DNA of 61,411 nucleotides from Rubellimicrobium sp. Lineage in GTDB: Bacteria; Pseudomonadota; Alphaproteobacteria; Rhodobacterales; Rhodobacteraceae. The notes under the pieces were generated by a model. That model was not told the DNA's origin and searched no databases. It saw nothing but the letters and a program-made list of their open reading frames with translations. Below, one piece after another: positions 8,072 through 18,980 of this stretch. Both the position numbers and the translations under genes were made by a program. The stretch spans positions 1 through 61,411 of the forward strand of contig JADYZU010000046.1 of the NCBI GenBank assembly GCA_020852925.1. Reading direction: 5' to 3'. Each line of letters opens with the position of its first letter. Position 1 is the stretch's first letter.

Positions 8072-8458
8072 GCGATGTTCCGCCACTGTCCCGCCCCCTG
8101 CGCCGATCCCGACCGGCCCCGCGATACACGAACGCCCCCCGCCCCGGTAGCCCCGCCCGTTCCCATCCGCGCGAGCGGCTTGCCCCCGGGGACGATCGCC
8201 GCCGGACCCCGTCCCCGACAACCGCCAGCCGCCCCGGCCGCACGCCCCCGGTCGGCGTCGCGCCGCCTCCGGCGGGGGTATTTTTGCAAAGATGAAGGGG
8301 GCCCCGTTCATCTGTCCTCAAATATCCCGGGGGGGAGGCCCGCAGGGCCCGGGGGGGCAGCGCCCCCCCGCCCCCGCCGGCCACGCGCTGCACGACCGGG
8401 TGGTGCGGGCGCGGCGCGGCCCTTGACCCGGGCCCGGCGCGCGCGCTAGGCGGCCGGC
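8072..8458. other. 387-base divergent region carrying the dispersed element
   Basis: The gap lies between the minus-strand small membrane-protein gene and plus-strand truA. The half nearest the membrane-protein gene is plain GC-rich sequence in which I see no gene. From 8266 to 8373 lies the palindromic dispersed element described separately. The last 85 bases lead into truA and show no clear promoter. Confidence 0.5.
8266..8373. repeat. Dispersed palindromic element, copy A (both arms)
   Basis: An imperfect inverted repeat. The left arm (8266-8297) contains GGGTATTTTTGCAAAGATGA; the right arm (8306-8334) contains TTCATCTGTCCTCAAATATC, largely complementary to it. Past the right arm a very stable hairpin follows, with CGGGGGGGC and GCCCCCCCG around the loop AGC (8350-8370). 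A second copy lacking the left arm sits at 30210-30277 and matches at all but about two positions over roughly 67 bases. Copy A lies in a divergent region, so it is not simply a gene-end terminator. I recall similar sequences scattered through Rhodobacteraceae genomes. Confidence 0.85.
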
Positions 8459-9226
8459 ATGCCGCGCTATGCCCTGATGATCGAATATGACGGATCCGGC
8501 TTTCGCGGCTGGCAGCGGCAGGCGGATCTGCCCTCGGTCCAGGGTGCGCTCGAGGCGGCGCTGTCCCGGATCGAACCGGGCGTGCACGCGACGGTCGCCG
8601 CCGGGCGCACCGATGCCGGGGTCCATGCCACGGGCCAGGTGGCGCATTGCGACCTCGGGCGCGACTGGCAGCCCTTCCGGCTGTCCGAGGCGCTGAATTT
8701 CCACCTGCGCCCGGCCCCGGTGGCGGTGATCGGCTGCGCCCGGGTCGCGCCGGATTTCCACGCGCGGTTTTCTGCGCGCGAACGGGCCTATACCTATCGC
8801 TTCCTGTGCCGGCGCGCGCATCCGGTGCTCTCGGCCGGGCAGGTGTGGCGGGTGGGGCATCCGCTCGATGCCGGGCTGATGCGGGCGGGGGCGGCGCATC
8901 TGCTGGGCGCGCATGACTTCACCACCTTCCGCTCGACCATCTGCCAGGCGAAAAGCCCGCTCAGGACCGTGGACGAGATCCGCATCGAGGAGATCGCGGT
9001 GCCCGGCGGGACCGAGATCCGGATGCATGTGCGGGCGCGCTCGTTCCTGCACAATCAGGTGCGCTCCTTCGCCGGCACGCTGGAACGGGTGGGGGCCGGC
9101 GCCTGGGCGCCCGATCGCGTGGCAGCGGCGCTTGCCGCGCGCGACCGCGCCGCCTGCGGGCCGGTGGCCCCGCCCGGCGGTCTGTGCATGACCGCCGTGC
9201 GCTACGAAAGCGATCCCTTTGCCTGA
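8459..9226 (+). CDS. truA: tRNA pseudouridine(38-40) synthase TruA
   Basis: A 255-residue cytoplasmic enzyme that isomerises uridines 38-40 in the tRNA anticodon stem-loop to pseudouridine. The catalytic aspartate is Asp52 in the family motif [10 protein letters not shown] (48-57), after the N-terminal [17 protein letters not shown]. The family segment [10 protein letters not shown] is present towards the C-terminus. Length is normal for the family. The start ATG at 8459 directly opens the conserved N-terminus. It seems to be a single gene; tamA starts 138 bases further on in the same direction. Confidence 0.97.
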   Translation: MPRYALMIEYDGSGFRGWQRQADLPSVQGALEAALSRIEPGVHATVAAGRTDAGVHATGQVAHCDLGRDWQPFRLSEALNFHLRPAPVAVIGCARVAPDFHARFSARERAYTYRFLCRRAHPVLSAGQVWRVGHPLDAGLMRAGAAHLLGAHDFTTFRSTICQAKSPLRTVDEIRIEEIAVPGGTEIRMHVRARSFLHNQVRSFAGTLERVGAGAWAPDRVAAALAARDRAACGPVAPPGGLCMTAVRYESDPFA

Positions 9227-9280
9227 GGTCGCCGCCGGGCGGGTTCGTGCCGGAGGCGGCGCAAACCCGTCTCTGCGGCA

Positions 9281-9309
9281 TTGGAAACCGGAACCGGCTG
9301 CGATAGGGT
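9281..9309 (+). promoter_or_regulatory. Possible promoter of tamA-tamB
   Basis: TTGGAA (9281-9286) and TAGGGT (9304-9309) are 17 bases apart, about 55 bases before the tamA start, in the truA-tamA gap. The match to consensus is moderate and this is a pattern-based guess. Confidence 0.35.
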
Positions 9310-9364
9310 CGCGGGGTTGACCGCCCCTGCCCGGGCGGGATGGTGACCGTGACCGGGGGGTGTG

Positions 9365-11212
9365 ATGCGCTGGACGAAGGGGGGGTTCGGGGCCGTGGCG
9401 ATGGCCGCGCTTGTGGCCATCGCGCCGGCGAACCGGGCGCCCATGGCACAGGAAGTCACGCTCGACCTTACCACCGGGGACGAGGCGCTGGCGCAGATCC
9501 TGCGCGCCAATTCCCTTGTCGTCTCGCTCGAGGGCGGGGCGGACCGCGATGCGGTCGAATATGTCGCCGCCGCGCGCGCCGATTACCGCCGCCTCCTGAC
9601 CGCGCTTTATGCGGCGGGGCATTACGGCGGCACGGTCTCGATCCTGATCGACGGGCGCGAGGCGGCGGGCATCGCCCCGCTCGATGCGCCCGCGGCCGTC
9701 GCACGGGTCGAGATCACCGTCGATCCCGGGCCCCGCTTCACCTTCGGCGCGGTCGGGATCGGCCCGCTGGCACCGGGCACGGCGCTGCCCCCCGGCCTGA
9801 CGCAGGGCGAGGTGGCGCGCAGCACCCTGATCGAGGCCGGCGCGCAGGCCGCCGTCGCGGGCTGGCGCGCGCAGGGCCATGCGCTGGCGCAGGTGGCGGG
9901 CCAGGACATCCGCGCGTTCCATGGCGCGGATCGCCTCGACGTGGCGCTCAGGCTTGCGCCCGGCCCGGCGCTGACCTTCGGCCCGCTGTCCGTTTCCGGC
10001 AACGAGGCGGTGCGCAGCGACCGGATCCGCGCGATCGCCGGCCTGCCCGAAGGCGCCCGTTTCGATCCCGCGGCCATCGCCCGCGCGCAGGAGCGTCTGC
10101 GCCGCACCGGCGCCTTCGCCTCGGTCGCGCTGATCGAGGGCGAGGCCCCCGGCCCCGGTTCCACCCTGCCCGTCACCGCGCAGGTGCAGGAGATGGTCCC
10201 GCGCCGCCTTGGCTTTGGCGCCGAGGTATCCACCACCGAGGGGCTGTCGCTGAACGCGTTCTGGCTGCATCGCAACCTTCTGGGCGGGGCCGAGCGGCTG
10301 CGCCTCGACGCGGCGGTGACCGGGATCGAGGGCGGCTTCGGCCTGGGCGGCAGGGGCGGGCCGGATCTGGCGCTGGGCCTGTCCTTCGGCCGGCCCGCGA
10401 CGCTCTCGCCCGACATGGATCTGACGGCGGCCCTTGCCCTCGAACGCCTCGACGAGGCGGATTACCTGCTCAGCCAGATCACCGGCAACGTCGGCCTTCT
10501 GCGCCACGCGCGCGACGGCCTGACCTGGGAGGCGGGGCTGGGCCTCATCGCGGCGCAGGAAACCACCCCCTGGCGCGCGCGCAGCTATGCCCTCGTCACC
10601 TTGCCGCTGCGCGCCACGCTCGAGCGGCGCGACGATCCGCTCGATGCCACATCGGGCTATTTCCTCGACGTGACGGCGACCCCTTTCCTTGGCGCCGCGC
10701 GCCCGGACAGCGGGCTGCGCCTCATGGCGGACGGGCGGTTCTATCACCGTTTCGGCGGGGCGGACGGGCGCGTGACGCTGGCATTGCGCGCACAGGCGGG
10801 TTCGGTGCTCGGGGCCGATCTTCTGGCGGCGCCGCGCGATTTCCTGTTCCACTCGGGCGGCGGCGGCACGGTGCGCGGGCAGCCCTATCAGGATCTGGGC
10901 ATCGCCATCACCCGCGACTTCGGCACGGGGCCGCAGACGGTGCGGATCGGCGGGCGGTCCTTTGCCGGCCTCCAGAGCGAGGCGCGCATCCGCGTCACCG
11001 AGAGCATCGGCGCCGTGGGTTTCCTCGATCTGGGTGCCATCGACCTCGCCGATTTTCCGGGCGAGGGCGCCGAATGGCACGCGGGCGCCGGGATCGGCCT
11101 GCGCTACGATACCGCGATCGGGCCGATCCGCCTAGACCTGGCCACCCCGGTTTCGGGCGACAACGCCCTTGGCGCGGTGCAGATCTATATCGGAATCGGA
11201 CAGGCCTTCTGA
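9365..11212 (+). CDS. tamA: Outer-membrane assembly protein TamA (Omp85 family)
   Basis: A 615-residue Omp85-family protein. It has a signal peptide (about residues 1-28), periplasmic POTRA-like domains to about residue 280, and a 16-strand type beta-barrel ending in the aromatic residue expected of outer-membrane proteins (GIGQAF). TamA works with TamB to place certain proteins, or phospholipids, in the outer membrane. Identity as TamA rather than BamA rests on length and on tamB starting inside the stop codon (TGATG at 11210-11214). The start is the ATG at 9365, with a GTG directly before it as an alternative. Confidence 0.88.
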   Translation: MRWTKGGFGAVAMAALVAIAPANRAPMAQEVTLDLTTGDEALAQILRANSLVVSLEGGADRDAVEYVAAARADYRRLLTALYAAGHYGGTVSILIDGREAAGIAPLDAPAAVARVEITVDPGPRFTFGAVGIGPLAPGTALPPGLTQGEVARSTLIEAGAQAAVAGWRAQGHALAQVAGQDIRAFHGADRLDVALRLAPGPALTFGPLSVSGNEAVRSDRIRAIAGLPEGARFDPAAIARAQERLRRTGAFASVALIEGEAPGPGSTLPVTAQVQEMVPRRLGFGAEVSTTEGLSLNAFWLHRNLLGGAERLRLDAAVTGIEGGFGLGGRGGPDLALGLSFGRPATLSPDMDLTAALALERLDEADYLLSQITGNVGLLRHARDGLTWEAGLGLIAAQETTPWRARSYALVTLPLRATLERRDDPLDATSGYFLDVTATPFLGAARPDSGLRLMADGRFYHRFGGADGRVTLALRAQAGSVLGADLLAAPRDFLFHSGGGGTVRGQPYQDLGIAITRDFGTGPQTVRIGGRSFAGLQSEARIRVTESIGAVGFLDLGAIDLADFPGEGAEWHAGAGIGLRYDTAIGPIRLDLATPVSGDNALGAVQIYIGIGQAF

Positions 11213-14200
11213 TGCGCGCCCTTGCCCTTGCCCTCATGCTGTTCTGGCCGGTGCTGGTCTGGCTGCCCCCGCCCGCCCGGGCCGATGGAGCGGCCGAAGA
11301 GGCGGAACGCGACCGGTCGTTCCTGTCGGACATGATCGAGGGGATGCTGACCACCGAAGGCCAGATCGTGCGCATCGACGGCTTTCGCGGCGCGCTGTCG
11401 TCGCATGCCACGGTCGCGCGGCTGTCGATTGCCGATGCGGGGGGCGAATGGCTCATCGCGCGCGACCTCGCGCTTGACTGGACGCGCGCCGCACTGTTTG
11501 ACGGGCGGCTCGAGATCGACCGGCTCTCGGCCGGGTCCATCGACCTGATCCGCAGCCCCGAGGGCGAGGCGCCGCCGCCCAGCCCCGAATCCGTGCCCTT
11601 CGCCCTGCCGGAACTGCCGGTGGCGGTGCGGATCGGCGATCTGTCGGTCGGGCGCATCGTGCTGGGCGCGGCGCTGACCGGGCAGGAGGTGGTGCTGTCC
11701 CTCGACGGCGAGGCGCGGCTGGCCGGGGGCGAGGGCGGGATCCGCCTGAACGCCGCGCGCATCGGCGGCGCGGGGGATTTCCGCCTTGAGGGCTCGTTCT
11801 CGAACGCCACGCGGGTGCTGGGCGTCGATCTGGCGCTGAGCGAGGGCGCGGGCGGGATCGCGGCCACGCTGCTGGCGCTGCCGGGGGCGCCGGCCCTTGA
11901 CCTGACAGTGACCGGCACCGCGCCCATCGACGACTACCGCGCCGACCTGCGCCTAGCCTCGGACGGCGAGGACCGCGTGACCGGGCGTTTCGGCCTTGTG
12001 GCGGTGACCGGCGCGGACGGGGCGACGGGGCGGGGGTTTTCGCTGGATCTGCGCGGCGACGTGACGCCGCTGCTGGCGCCCGACTATCGCGCCTTCTTCG
12101 GCAGCGACGTGACGCTTGCCCTTGTCGGGCAGAGCGCGGCTGACGGCAGCCTCGAACTGTCGTCGCTCGGGGTTGCGGCGCAGGCGGTGCGGCTGACGGG
12201 TGATGCGCTGCTGTCACCGGGAATGTGGCCCGAACGGCTGCACCTGCGCGGCGACATCGGCCTGCCCGGCGGCGGGCCGGTGATCCTGCCCATCGGCGGC
12301 GATCCGGTGACGGTCGGGACGATGACCCTTGCCGTCGATTACGACCATGCCACCGGCGACACCTGGAGCGCCGCGCTCGATCTGGGCGATCTGGCGGGTC
12401 CGGGCTTTGCCATGCCGGCGCTGGCGCTGTCCGGGGGCGGCACCCTCACCCCCGAGGACGCCACCGGGCACGGCGCCCTCACCCTGGCCATGGATTATGC
12501 CGCGCGCGGGCTGGTGCTGGACGATCCGGGGCTGGCGCGCGCGGTCGGGCCGGATGTCACCGGGCATCTGGTGCTGTCGCGCAGGGACGGCGGGCCGGTG
12601 ATCCTCGAATCGCTCGGGATCGACGGGCCGGGGATCGGCGCGGCGCTGTCGGGCACCATCGGCGGCGGCGCGGGGCGGCTGGCCTATGATCTCGGGCTGG
12701 ATCTGCGCGCGGGCGATCTGGCGCGGTTCGACCTGCTGACCGGGCTCGCGCTGCAAGGGGCGGCCGATCTGCGCATCGGCCTGGAGGGCGACCTGCTTGA
12801 CCGGGTGGTCACGGTCGATCTGGCGGGGACGACGCGGGATCTCGTGCTTGGCATCCCCGAGGCGGACGCGCTTCTGGCCGGGGCGGGCGAGGTATCGCTC
12901 AGCGCAATACGCGATGCGCAGGGCCTGCGGATCGAGGGGCTGCACCTTGCCACGGCGGCGCTGGAGGTCGCGGGGGGCGCCACCCTCACCTCGGGCGCAA
13001 GCCGCGCGGACCTGACCCTCACGCTGGACGATGCCGGGCGCCTTGTGCCGGGCCTTGCCGGTCCGGTCCGCGCCGAGGCGGTGCTGGCCGACAGCACCGG
13101 CGCCGGGCTGAGCGTGGAGGCCACCGCGCATCTGCCGGGGGCAGAGACCGTGCTTGCGCTCCGGCGCGCGCCGGGGGCCGGGGCCCTTGCCCTCGACCTG
13201 CGCGGCACGGTGCCGGATCTGGCGGCCTATGCGGCGCTGGCCGGGACTGGCCTTGGCGGCGCGGCGCAGCTTCGCCTTTTGGGCACGATCACCGGCGCCG
13301 CGGCCGATCTGGACCTGAGCGCCACCACCACCGATCTGTCGCTGGGCGAGGCCACGGTTGACCGGCTGCTGGCCGGGGTGGGCCGGATCGGCGCGCGCAT
13401 CCGCCATGACGGCGCCGGCACGACCCGGATCGAGGGACTGGAGATCGCCACGCCCCGCCTTGCCGGCACCGGCCACGCCGGGATCGCGGGCGCGGGCGCG
13501 GACCTGCGCGCCGCCCTCGACCTGACGCTGCCCGAGCTAGCGGGCCTGATCGACGGGGCGGACGGTCTGGCCGGCCCGGCGCGGGTGCAGGGCACGATGG
13601 CGCGCGATGGGGCGGGTACCCTCGCGCTGGACCTGAGCGCCGAGGCGATGGGGACCACGGCGCGCGTCCTTGGCACGCTGGCCGGGGGGCGCTTCACCGG
13701 CGAGGGCACGGCCGGCATCGCGGATGTCGCCACGCTCGCGGCGCTGAGCGGGATGGCAGAGGCCACCGGCGCGGTCGATTTGCGGCTGACGGGAGAGGTT
13801 GCGACCGATCTTTCGGCGCTGGCGCTGACCCTCGACGCGACCACGCGCGACCTTGACCCGGGCCAGCCCCTGCTGGCGCCGCTGCTGGCGGGGCGCGGCA
13901 GCCTCTCGGGCAGGGTGACGCGCGACGACGGCGGCCCCTTCACCCTGAGCGCCGTCACCGTCGAGACCCCTGCCCTGCACCTGACGGCGGCAGGCGAAAC
14001 CGATCTTGCCGCAATCGACGCGACCCTCGATCTGACGCTGCACGAGGCGGGCATGATCGCCCCCGGCCTGAGCGGCCCCGCCACCCTTGCCGGCCGGATC
14101 GGGCGGGCGGCGGAAGGGGCGCTGACCCTCGATCTCGATGCCACGGTGCAGGGGGCGCACGCCGCCCTGGTGGCCCGGTCGGAAGGCACGGACCCCATGT

Positions 14201-15987
14201 CCGGGATGACCGGGCGGCTGGTGCTGGGTGCCGAGGATCTGGCGCCCTTCAGCGCGGGCGCGCTGCGCGGCGGGATCGAGGGCACGGTGTCCGGGCGGCT
14301 GGTGCCGCGCGATCTGGCGCTGGACCTGACGCTCGAGGCCAGCCTGCGCGACCTCGACCCCGGCCAGCCCGAACTGGCGCGGGTGCTGGCGGGGGTCGGG
14401 CGGCTCTCGCTCGGGGTTGAGCGCGATGCGGCGGGGCGGATCCTCGTGCGCGATCTGGACCTTGCGATGCCGAACCTGACCGCCCGCGCCACCCTGGACG
14501 GGCGCGGCGACGGCCCGGTTGCCCGGTTCGACGCGCGCCTTGCCGATGTGGGCCTGCTCGCCCCCGATTTCAGCGGCCCCGCCACGGCGCAGGGCACGGC
14601 CCGCCTTTCGGGTGAAAACTGGATGATCGAGGCGGCGATGACCGGCCCCGGCGGCATGACGGCCGATCTGGACGGACGGATCGGCGCGGACGGCCGGCCC
14701 GACCTGCGCGCCACCGGCACCCTGCCCCTTGGCCTGATGAACGCCATGATCGAACCGCAGCGCCTTGCGGGGCAGGCCGGGTTCGACCTGCGCCTTGCCG
14801 GCACCAGCCTGGATGCCCTGTCGGGCAGTCTGCGCCTGTCGGGCGCCGAGGCGGTCGATCCGTCATTCGGCATCCGCCTGACCGGGATCGACGGCAGCGT
14901 GACGCTGGCCGGCGGGCGCGCCACTACCGATCTGTCGGCAAGGGTCGATGGTGGCGGCAGCCTGCGGGTGCAGGGCCCGGTCACGCTCTCGGCCGACATG
15001 CCCGCCGCGCTGCACCTTCAGGCCGGCGCCGTAGCGCTGCGCGACCCCGAACTCTATGACACCACCGCCACCGGCGAAATCCGCATCGACGGCCCGCTGG
15101 CGGGGGGCGCGCGCTTCTCGGGGCGCCTCGACCTTGGCCCGACCGAATTGCGCATCCCCTCCTCGGGGGTGGGGGGCCTGGGCGATCTGCCGCCGGTCGT
15201 GCATCTGGGCACGCCGGGCGCGGTGGCCGCGACGCTGGCGCGCGCCGGGCTCGGGGCGAACGGCGCCGAGGCGGTGGCCGCTTCGGGCGGGCTGCCCTAT
15301 GCCCTCGACATCCTGATTTCGGCCCCGGCGCGGATCTTCATCCGCGGCCGCGGCCTTGACGCGGAACTGGGCGGGGAATTGCGGCTGGGCGGGACCAGCG
15401 CCGCGATCCTGCCCTCGGGCGGGTTCGCGCTCATCCGCGGGCGGCTCGACATCCTGCAACAGCGCTTCACCCTGAGCGAGGGGCGCGCCGACATCCAGGG
15501 CGATTTCATGCCCTGGCTGCACCTGGCCGCCCGCACCGAGGCGCGCACCGGCACCGTGGTCACCGTCACCCTCGAAGGACCGGCGGATGCGCCGCAGGTC
15601 ACCTTTTCCTCGGTCCCCGACCTGCCCCAGGACGAGGTGCTGGCCCAGTTGCTGTTCGGGCGCGACCTTGCCTCGATCACGCCGTTGCAGGCGGTGCAAC
15701 TGGCCGCGGCGGTCGGGACGCTGGCCGGTCGCGGCGGCGGCGGGATCATCGACGGGCTGCGCACCGGGCTCGGGGTGGACGATCTCGACGTGGTGACCGG
15801 CGAGGACGGCGGCACCGCGCTGCGCCTTGGCACCTATCTGGGCGAGAACGTCTACACCGATGTGACGATCGGCTCGGAGGCGGCGGTGAACATCCACCTC
15901 GACCTCACGCAGGACATCACCGTGAGCGGCAGCGCCAGCGGATCGGGGGAAACCAGTCTGGGCATCTTCTTCGAGCGCGATTACTGA
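11212..15987 (+). CDS. tamB: Translocation and assembly module protein TamB (AsmA-like, DUF490)
   Basis: A very large 1591-residue periplasm-spanning protein. It has an N-terminal signal/anchor (about residues 1-24, ending PPARADG), then a long run of similar beta-rich segments rich in Ala, Gly, Leu, Asp and Thr. The C-terminal TamB domain includes GEDGGTALRLGTYLGENVYT and ends in Tyr. TamB-family proteins form a hydrophobic groove that carries lipid or unfolded membrane protein from the inner to the outer membrane. Its ATG overlaps the tamA stop by one base, so the two are coupled. The repeated phrase TRDLDPGQP-type segments suggest internal duplication. It ends at a strong hairpin. Confidence 0.92.
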   Translation: MRALALALMLFWPVLVWLPPPARADGAAEEAERDRSFLSDMIEGMLTTEGQIVRIDGFRGALSSHATVARLSIADAGGEWLIARDLALDWTRAALFDGRLEIDRLSAGSIDLIRSPEGEAPPPSPESVPFALPELPVAVRIGDLSVGRIVLGAALTGQEVVLSLDGEARLAGGEGGIRLNAARIGGAGDFRLEGSFSNATRVLGVDLALSEGAGGIAATLLALPGAPALDLTVTGTAPIDDYRADLRLASDGEDRVTGRFGLVAVTGADGATGRGFSLDLRGDVTPLLAPDYRAFFGSDVTLALVGQSAADGSLELSSLGVAAQAVRLTGDALLSPGMWPERLHLRGDIGLPGGGPVILPIGGDPVTVGTMTLAVDYDHATGDTWSAALDLGDLAGPGFAMPALALSGGGTLTPEDATGHGALTLAMDYAARGLVLDDPGLARAVGPDVTGHLVLSRRDGGPVILESLGIDGPGIGAALSGTIGGGAGRLAYDLGLDLRAGDLARFDLLTGLALQGAADLRIGLEGDLLDRVVTVDLAGTTRDLVLGIPEADALLAGAGEVSLSAIRDAQGLRIEGLHLATAALEVAGGATLTSGASRADLTLTLDDAGRLVPGLAGPVRAEAVLADSTGAGLSVEATAHLPGAETVLALRRAPGAGALALDLRGTVPDLAAYAALAGTGLGGAAQLRLLGTITGAAADLDLSATTTDLSLGEATVDRLLAGVGRIGARIRHDGAGTTRIEGLEIATPRLAGTGHAGIAGAGADLRAALDLTLPELAGLIDGADGLAGPARVQGTMARDGAGTLALDLSAEAMGTTARVLGTLAGGRFTGEGTAGIADVATLAALSGMAEATGAVDLRLTGEVATDLSALALTLDATTRDLDPGQPLLAPLLAGRGSLSGRVTRDDGGPFTLSAVTVETPALHLTAAGETDLAAIDATLDLTLHEAGMIAPGLSGPATLAGRIGRAAEGALTLDLDATVQGAHAALVARSEGTDPMSGMTGRLVLGAEDLAPFSAGALRGGIEGTVSGRLVPRDLALDLTLEASLRDLDPGQPELARVLAGVGRLSLGVERDAAGRILVRDLDLAMPNLTARATLDGRGDGPVARFDARLADVGLLAPDFSGPATAQGTARLSGENWMIEAAMTGPGGMTADLDGRIGADGRPDLRATGTLPLGLMNAMIEPQRLAGQAGFDLRLAGTSLDALSGSLRLSGAEAVDPSFGIRLTGIDGSVTLAGGRATTDLSARVDGGGSLRVQGPVTLSADMPAALHLQAGAVALRDPELYDTTATGEIRIDGPLAGGARFSGRLDLGPTELRIPSSGVGGLGDLPPVVHLGTPGAVAATLARAGLGANGAEAVAASGGLPYALDILISAPARIFIRGRGLDAELGGELRLGGTSAAILPSGGFALIRGRLDILQQRFTLSEGRADIQGDFMPWLHLAARTEARTGTVVTVTLEGPADAPQVTFSSVPDLPQDEVLAQLLFGRDLASITPLQAVQLAAAVGTLAGRGGGGIIDGLRTGLGVDDLDVVTGEDGGTALRLGTYLGENVYTDVTIGSEAAVNIHLDLTQDITVSGSASGSGETSLGIFFERDY

Positions 15988-16010
15988 GGGGGCGGCCCGG
16001 CGCCGCCCCC
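15988..16010. terminator. GC hairpin between convergent tamB and oppF
   Basis: GGGGGCGGC (15988-15996) and GCCGCCCCC (16002-16010) form a perfect nine-pair stem with a five-base loop directly after the tamB stop. There is no T-run on either side, so any termination would be weak or Rho-assisted. It sits at the join of two convergent operons. Confidence 0.55.
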
Positions 16011-16022
16011 GCCCCCGCCCTC

Positions 16023-17053
16023 TCAGGCCTCGTCGATCCAGGGGCAGGCCACGAAATGGCCGGGACCGGGGTTCAGCACCGCCGGCTCGCCTTCGGCACA
16101 GGAGGGGCGCGCGATCGGGCAGCGGGTGCGGAACACGCAGCCCGAGGGCGGGTTCAGCGGCGACGGCAACTCGCCCTCGAGGACCGGCCGGGGCCGGGCC
16201 TTCTCGCGCAGCGGATCGGGGATCGGCACGGCGGCGATCAGCGCCTTGGTATAGGGATGACGCGGAGTCGCGGTCAGCGGGCGGGCGGGCGCCACCTCCA
16301 TCATCCGGCCCAGATACATGACGAGGATCCGGTCCGAGACATGGCGCACCACCGACAGGTCATGGGCGATAAAGATCATCGCCACGCCAAGATCGCGCTG
16401 CAACTCCTTGAGAAGGTTCACGACCTGCGCCCGGACCGACACATCGAGCGCCGAGACCGGCTCATCGCAGATCACGAGGCGCGGGTTGAGGATCAGCGCG
16501 CGGGCGATGCCGATGCGCTGACACTGGCCGCCGGAAAATTCGTGCGGATAGCGGTTGATCAGGTTGGGCAGCAGGCCGACCCGCTCCATCAGTTCGGCGG
16601 CACGCCGGCGCGCGGCCTTGCGGCCGATCCCGGGTTCATGGGTCAGCAGCGGTTCGGCGATGATGTCGCCCACGTTCATGCGCGGGTTGAGCGCGGCCAG
16701 CGGATCCTGGAACACCATCTGCACGTCGCGCCGGTGGGCGCGGCGGCTGGCGGGGTCCATCGCGGTCAGATCCTGCCCGTCGAACACCACGCGCCCCCCG
16801 CTCGAGGGGATGGTGCCGATGATCGCCCGCGCCAGCGTCGATTTTCCCGACCCGGATTCGCCCACGATCCCCAGCGCCTCGCCGGGGGCGAGATCGAAGC
16901 TCACCCCGCCCACGGCGTGCAGCTTCAGCGGCGGCGTCCAGGGCCAGGCGCCGGGCGGGCGCACGTCGAAGGTGACGCGCAGGTCATCGACCCGCAGAAG
17001 TGGCGCGGCGCCGCCCTCTCGGGCCGCGGGACGGGAGGGGGCGGTGACTGTGC

Positions 17054-17057
<4 letters not shown>
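16023..17057 (-). CDS. oppF: Oligopeptide ABC importer ATPase (OppF/DppF type)
   Basis: A 344-residue cytoplasmic ATPase that powers a peptide importer together with OppD. Walker [10 protein letters not shown] is at 66-74, followed by the Q-loop [13 protein letters not shown], signature FSGGQCQR, Walker [13 protein letters not shown] and the H-loop IAHDLS. The C-terminal oligopeptide-transporter extension with conserved cysteines ([17 protein letters not shown]) is present and probably binds an Fe-S cluster, as in other members. It overlaps oppD by four bases (ATGA) and is the last gene of the operon. Confidence 0.93.
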
Positions 17058-18046
<989 letters not shown>

Positions 18047-18047
18047 G

Positions 18048-18974
18048 TCAGCGGTCCTTGGGATCGAGGGCATCGCGCAGCCCGTCGCCCACATAGAAGA
18101 AGGTGAAGAGCATCACGACCAGGAAGGCGAGCGGGAACATCAGCATCCAGAGCGTGCCGTATTGCATCTGCGCCGCCCCCTTGGAGATGAGCGCGCCCAG
18201 CGAGGTCTGCGGATCCTGCACGCCAAGCCCGAGGAACGAGATGAAGCTTTCCGTGATGATCATGCCGGGAATGAGCAGCGTCGCATAGACGATGACGATC
18301 CCCGCGAGGTTCGGCACGATGTGGCGCATGACGATGGTCAGCGGGCGCACCCCGATCGCGGTCGCGGCCTCGACATATTCCTTGTTCTTGATCGAGAGCG
18401 TCTGCCCCCGCGCGATCCGCGCCATGTCGAGCCAGGAAATGAGGCCGATGCCGACAAAGATCATGAGCATGGAGCGCCCGAAGATCACCAGCAGCAGGAT
18501 CAGCACGAACATGAACGGGATCGACATGAGCACATCGACGATGCGCATGAGGATCTGGTCGGTGCGCCCCCCGGCAAAGCCCGAGATCGCGCCATAGAGC
18601 GTGCCCACCACCACCGCCACCAGCGATCCGACGATGCCCACCATGAGCGACATGCGCGTGCCCTGGATGGTGCGCGCGAACAGGTCGCGCCCGTCCTGAT
18701 CGGTGCCGAAGTAATGCCCGGTGGCGATCGACGGCCGCCCGTTCACCGCCGCCCCGGTGCCCAGCGCCGACCAGTCCATGGTCTCGATGTCCCAGGCCTG
18801 CACGAAGCCGCCGAAGAAGGCGAAGAGCGCGATGAGGACCAGAACCACGAGCGACGCCACTGCCGCGCGGTTGGCCATGAAGCGGCGCCGCGCATCCGCC
18901 CAGAGCGACCGGCCGCGCACGGCGCCCGCCCCCTCGAGATCGCGGACGGCCGCCCTTGAAACGAGTGCCATCAT
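18048..18974 (-). CDS. oppC: Oligopeptide ABC importer permease (OppC type)
   Basis: A 308-residue inner-membrane permease with six predicted membrane segments: one near the N-terminus and five in the binding-protein-dependent transport domain. The coupling-helix region reads [25 protein letters not shown], containing the EAA motif that docks on the ATPases. The long periplasmic loop after the first helix ([20 protein letters not shown]) is typical of OppC/DppC. It lies between oppB (six bases upstream) and oppD (one base downstream). Confidence 0.93.
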   Translation of the reverse strand: MMALVSRAAVRDLEGAGAVRGRSLWADARRRFMANRAAVASLVVLVLIALFAFFGGFVQAWDIETMDWSALGTGAAVNGRPSIATGHYFGTDQDGRDLFARTIQGTRMSLMVGIVGSLVAVVVGTLYGAISGFAGGRTDQILMRIVDVLMSIPFMFVLILLLVIFGRSMLMIFVGIGLISWLDMARIARGQTLSIKNKEYVEAATAIGVRPLTIVMRHIVPNLAGIVIVYATLLIPGMIITESFISFLGLGVQDPQTSLGALISKGAAQMQYGTLWMLMFPLAFLVVMLFTFFYVGDGLRDALDPKDR

Positions 18975-18980
18975 CGCCCC

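Noticed and set aside
4788..8150. A plus-strand frame of more than 1100 codons across the ycjX/ycjF region
   Set aside because: The translation is Arg/Pro/Ala-rich low complexity. The minus strand carries recognisable YcjF and YcjX proteins.
8318..11080. Minus-strand frame of about 920 codons opposite truA and tamA
   Set aside because: It runs through two clear genes on the other strand and has no domain.
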